A stretch of 7,879 nt of DNA from an uncultured bacterium. Lineage in GTDB: Bacteria > Bdellovibrionota_C > UBA2361 > CAKMMH01. Position 1 is the first letter of the stretch; each line of letters begins with the position of its first letter. This document shows, piece after piece, positions 5,821-7,879 of this stretch. The stretch covers positions 1 to 7,879 of the forward strand of contig CAKMMH010000079.1 of assembly GCA_927798255.1 (NCBI GenBank). The letters run 5' to 3'. A program made the position numbers and the translations under genes. The notes below the pieces were generated by a model. That model searched no databases, was not told the origin of the DNA, and saw nothing but the letters and a program-made list of their open reading frames with translations.

Positions 5821-6933
5821 ATGAGAAATTCAAGAGAAATAAAAGTCGGAAGTATATTTTTAGGTGGTAAAAATGAGGTTGCAGTCCAATCTATGTGTTC
5901 ATCAAAAACAGGTGATATCAAAAGAACTTTGAGCCAGATTCATCAATTACAAGAAAAAGGGGCAAAAATTATAAGGATTGCTGTAGATAATAAGGAAGAT
6001 GTTAAAAGTTTAAAAGAAATTAGAAAAGAAACAGACGCTAATTTATCTGTGGATTTACAGGAAAATTACGTACTTGCTAAGGATGTGGCGCCATATGTTC
6101 AAAAAATTCGCTATAATCCTGGACATCTTTATCATATTGAAAAAGAAAAAAGCGTAAAGGATAAAGTTAAAGAGCTTGTGCAAATTGCAGGTGAAAATGA
6201 TTGCGCTATAAGAATAGGGGTGAATTTTGGATCTCTTGACCCAAGTCTTAGAAAAAATGGTGAAAATTCTGGGGATATCGCAATAAAATCTGCAAGTGAG
6301 CACGTAGAAATTATGGAAAGTCTTGGATTTAAGGATTATTTGGTATCTTTGAAAAGCTCTGATCCTTATGGGGTAATAAAAATTAATGAGCAATTTTCAA
6401 AATTATATCCATTTGTTCCGTTACATTTAGGAGTTACTGAGGCTGGAATGCTTCCTATGGGGGAGATAAAGAGTAGGGTCGCAATGGAATATTTGTTATC
6501 AAAAGGTATAGGTGATACTTTAAGAGTGTCTCTTACAGTGCCTTTTGATGAAAAATATCAGGAAATCGCTGTAGGAAATCAAATAATAGAAGATGTTAAA
6601 AATGGAAAATTTTTACCAAAAGATGCCTATAAGACAACAGGATTGAATATAATTTCATGTCCATCATGCTCAAGAGTGCAAACTGATAAACTTGTTGACT
6701 TGGCAAAAAGTATAAAAGAGGCAACAAGTTTTGCCAAAGATGAGTCTTTTACTATAGCCGTTATGGGATGTAGGGTAAATGGACCAGGAGAAAGTGATGA
6801 TGCAGATATTGGAGTATGGTGCGCACCTAATTTTGTAAATTTAAAAGTTAGAGGAAATCTTCAAGGGAGCTTTTCTTATGATGAAATTGTTAATGTTGTA
6901 GTTAAAGAATTAAGAAATTTAATTAATGAATAG
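5821..6933 (+). CDS. ispG: 4-hydroxy-3-methylbut-2-enyl diphosphate synthase IspG
   Basis: This is the penultimate MEP-pathway step, converting methylerythritol cyclodiphosphate (MEcPP) to HMBPP in the cytoplasm for isoprenoid (undecaprenyl, quinone) synthesis. At 370 residues it is the short bacterial form: a TIM-barrel domain (about 1-260) and a C-terminal [4Fe-4S] domain. Visible motifs are VAVQSMCSSKTGD at 20-32, IRIAV at 51-55, RYNPGH at 97-102, RIGVNFGSLDP at 131-141, and LGVTEAGM at 203-210. Cluster ligands are Cys280, Cys283, Cys317 and Glu324 (CPSC, MGCRVNGPGE), matching the family's three Cys plus one Glu. All key residues are present, so it should be active. The wording of the C-terminal half resembles planctomycete-type IspG as I remember it. 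AGGTGAG seven to twelve bases upstream supports this ATG. The gene is divergent from the phosphoribosyltransferase gene and followed after 9 bp by a pseudokinase-like gene. Confidence 0.97.
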   Translation: MRNSREIKVGSIFLGGKNEVAVQSMCSSKTGDIKRTLSQIHQLQEKGAKIIRIAVDNKEDVKSLKEIRKETDANLSVDLQENYVLAKDVAPYVQKIRYNPGHLYHIEKEKSVKDKVKELVQIAGENDCAIRIGVNFGSLDPSLRKNGENSGDIAIKSASEHVEIMESLGFKDYLVSLKSSDPYGVIKINEQFSKLYPFVPLHLGVTEAGMLPMGEIKSRVAMEYLLSKGIGDTLRVSLTVPFDEKYQEIAVGNQIIEDVKNGKFLPKDAYKTTGLNIISCPSCSRVQTDKLVDLAKSIKEATSFAKDESFTIAVMGCRVNGPGESDDADIGVWCAPNFVNLKVRGNLQGSFSYDEIVNVVVKELRNLINE

Positions 6934-6942
6934 AAAACATTT

Positions 6943-7879
6943 ATGAATACGGATTATTATATAAATTTACAAAGTGAAAATGAATTAAGAATAGAACAAA
7001 ATGTTTTATTTAATTATTATATTCAATTTTTATCATTAAATTCTAATGAAAAAATTTATTCATGTAATTTTAAACAAGATGAATGGGATACAAGAATTAT
7101 TAATTTATCTACAAATGTTATATACAGATTTTCGTATCCTAGTTTTACAAAAGATTTGGCCAGGCTAGATAAAATTAGAAAAATTTTTTCAAAACTTGAA
7201 AATGACAAGCTTTCAGCTGTAATGTCTGTTGGGATTTGTGAACAACAACTTTGGTTTGAAAGGAAGTTGTATCACAAAAATAACTTATTATCTGAAATTT
7301 ATAATTATGAGAATAATATTTTTACTTTTCTTGATGTAATAATTGATATTTTAAATTATGTAAAAATATTATGGGATAATGAAATATATCACGGAAATAT
7401 TTCTCTTAACAATATAGTATTAGATGGTAATAAATATATCTTAATTGACTCTGTATATGCATTTATTGCGAAAAATAATGAATTTCCTATTCTAGAAGAT
7501 GATATAAAAAGTTTAAAGAGTTTAATAAAGAAAATCGCTGATGAGAAAAAATGTAATTTACTTGAACCAATTATCGATATTATAAACAAAGATAATATTT
7601 CGCTTGCAATTTCTAAAGTAAATGAAATAAAAAGAAATTTATATACTCCACTTTCAAGTGGTGTCCTTATAAAAAAAGGAAGTCATCAAGGAGATGATGA
7701 GGGAAATGAAAATTTAGGTATTTCTAAAGGCTTAGGAAGTAATTCTTTAAATAATGTATCTAATGATATCAAATCAGGTAAAATTATATCTTCAAGTAAT
7801 TCAAATGAAAATTTAAATGATAATATTAATCAATTTCTTAATAATTCTTTTGAATCTAATGCAAAATATAATGTCAAGC
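6943..7879 (+). CDS. Protein-kinase-like protein, probable pseudokinase (cut by right edge)
   Basis: The frame is open from the ATG at 6943 to the window end, with 312 codons visible and no stop. Residues about 90-215 show a kinase-like C-lobe: hinge-like LWFERKLYHKNNLL (103-116), catalytic-loop-like YHGNISLNNIVLD (149-161), ILIDS (166-170) at the DFG position, and DIKSLKSLI (187-195) at the helix-F position. Relative to HRDxxxxN the catalytic Asp is Asn152; Asn157 and the metal-binding-type Asp169 are kept. No glycine-rich loop or VAxK lysine is visible in the N-lobe. This points to a pseudokinase acting as scaffold or sensor, not an active kinase. From about 238 the protein is low-complexity, rich in Ser, Asn, Gly and Lys, like the linker of membrane-bound bacterial kinases; a membrane segment could follow outside the window. 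It starts 9 bp after ispG with little Shine-Dalgarno signal, so coupling to ispG is likely. Confidence 0.7.
   Translation, partial: MNTDYYINLQSENELRIEQNVLFNYYIQFLSLNSNEKIYSCNFKQDEWDTRIINLSTNVIYRFSYPSFTKDLARLDKIRKIFSKLENDKLSAVMSVGICEQQLWFERKLYHKNNLLSEIYNYENNIFTFLDVIIDILNYVKILWDNEIYHGNISLNNIVLDGNKYILIDSVYAFIAKNNEFPILEDDIKSLKSLIKKIADEKKCNLLEPIIDIINKDNISLAISKVNEIKRNLYTPLSSGVLIKKGSHQGDDEGNENLGISKGLGSNSLNNVSNDIKSGKIISSSNSNENLNDNINQFLNNSFESNAKYNVK

Noticed and set aside
6055..6393. Minus-strand open frame of 112 codons
   Set aside because: It lies fully inside ispG, whose conserved motifs cover the region; the predicted peptide is an antisense shadow.
2..6933. Possible reassigned TGA codon (no TGA among the eight visible stops: five TAA, three TAG)
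   Set aside because: Eight stops are too few, and LigA, IspG and the pseudouridine synthase are complete without in-frame TGA and use TGG for Trp; AT-rich composition explains the bias.
7389..7589. Minus-strand open frame of 66 codons
   Set aside because: It is antisense to the pseudokinase-like gene and has no independent support.
7648..7661. Short hairpin CCACT-TTCA-AGTGG
   Set aside because: It is inside the continuing pseudokinase reading frame with no T-run; most likely chance.

Overview
This is an AT-rich bacterial window (GC well under 35% by eye) with short intergenic gaps. It holds eight protein genes, two of them cut by the window edges, and one small non-coding element. All families that can be recognised are bacterial: an RluA-type pseudouridine synthase, NAD-dependent DNA ligase LigA, the MEP-pathway enzyme IspG, and an orotate-phosphoribosyltransferase-like protein. 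Two Sec-exported proteins are also present. The visible stop codons are TAA or TAG, and conserved families read through without in-frame TGA, so the ordinary bacterial code fits. The organism cannot be named from sequence alone. From memory only, the IspG resembles planctomycete/PVC-type IspG and the LigA resembles a clostridial-looking subgroup with TRGNG instead of TRGDG. This mixture suggests a low-GC lineage outside the best-studied phyla or some gene exchange.

Layout. Positions 2-2399 (+) look like one tightly packed operon: the C-terminus of an unknown protein, two small exported proteins of unknown function, and an RluA-family pseudouridine synthase. Neighbouring reading frames are separated by 8 bp or overlap. 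A small helical hypothetical protein lies convergently at 2427-2825 (-). It is divergent from ligA (3021-4973, +), with a 195-bp AT-rich gap carrying a 10-bp direct repeat.

Between ligA and the convergent phosphoribosyltransferase gene (5118-5651, -) lies the most unusual element, at 4980-5098. It has 17 consecutive heptamers of pattern TGNNNNC in strict 7-bp register. It is clearly richer in GC (51 of 119) than its surroundings, and it contains a 55-nt near-palindrome that could fold into a 25-position stem with a 5-nt loop. An A6T6 palindrome follows directly.

ispG (5821-6933, +) is divergent from the phosphoribosyltransferase. It is followed 9 bp later, in the same reading frame, by a gene that runs off the right edge (6943-7879). 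That protein has a degenerate protein-kinase-like core with HGN in place of HRD and DSV in place of DFG, then a Ser/Asn-rich tail. It is best read as a pseudokinase.

Functionally the window mixes housekeeping (rRNA/tRNA modification, DNA ligation, isoprenoid precursor synthesis) with uncharacterised envelope or regulatory proteins. The two items most worth following are the heptameric element and the pseudokinase next to ispG.
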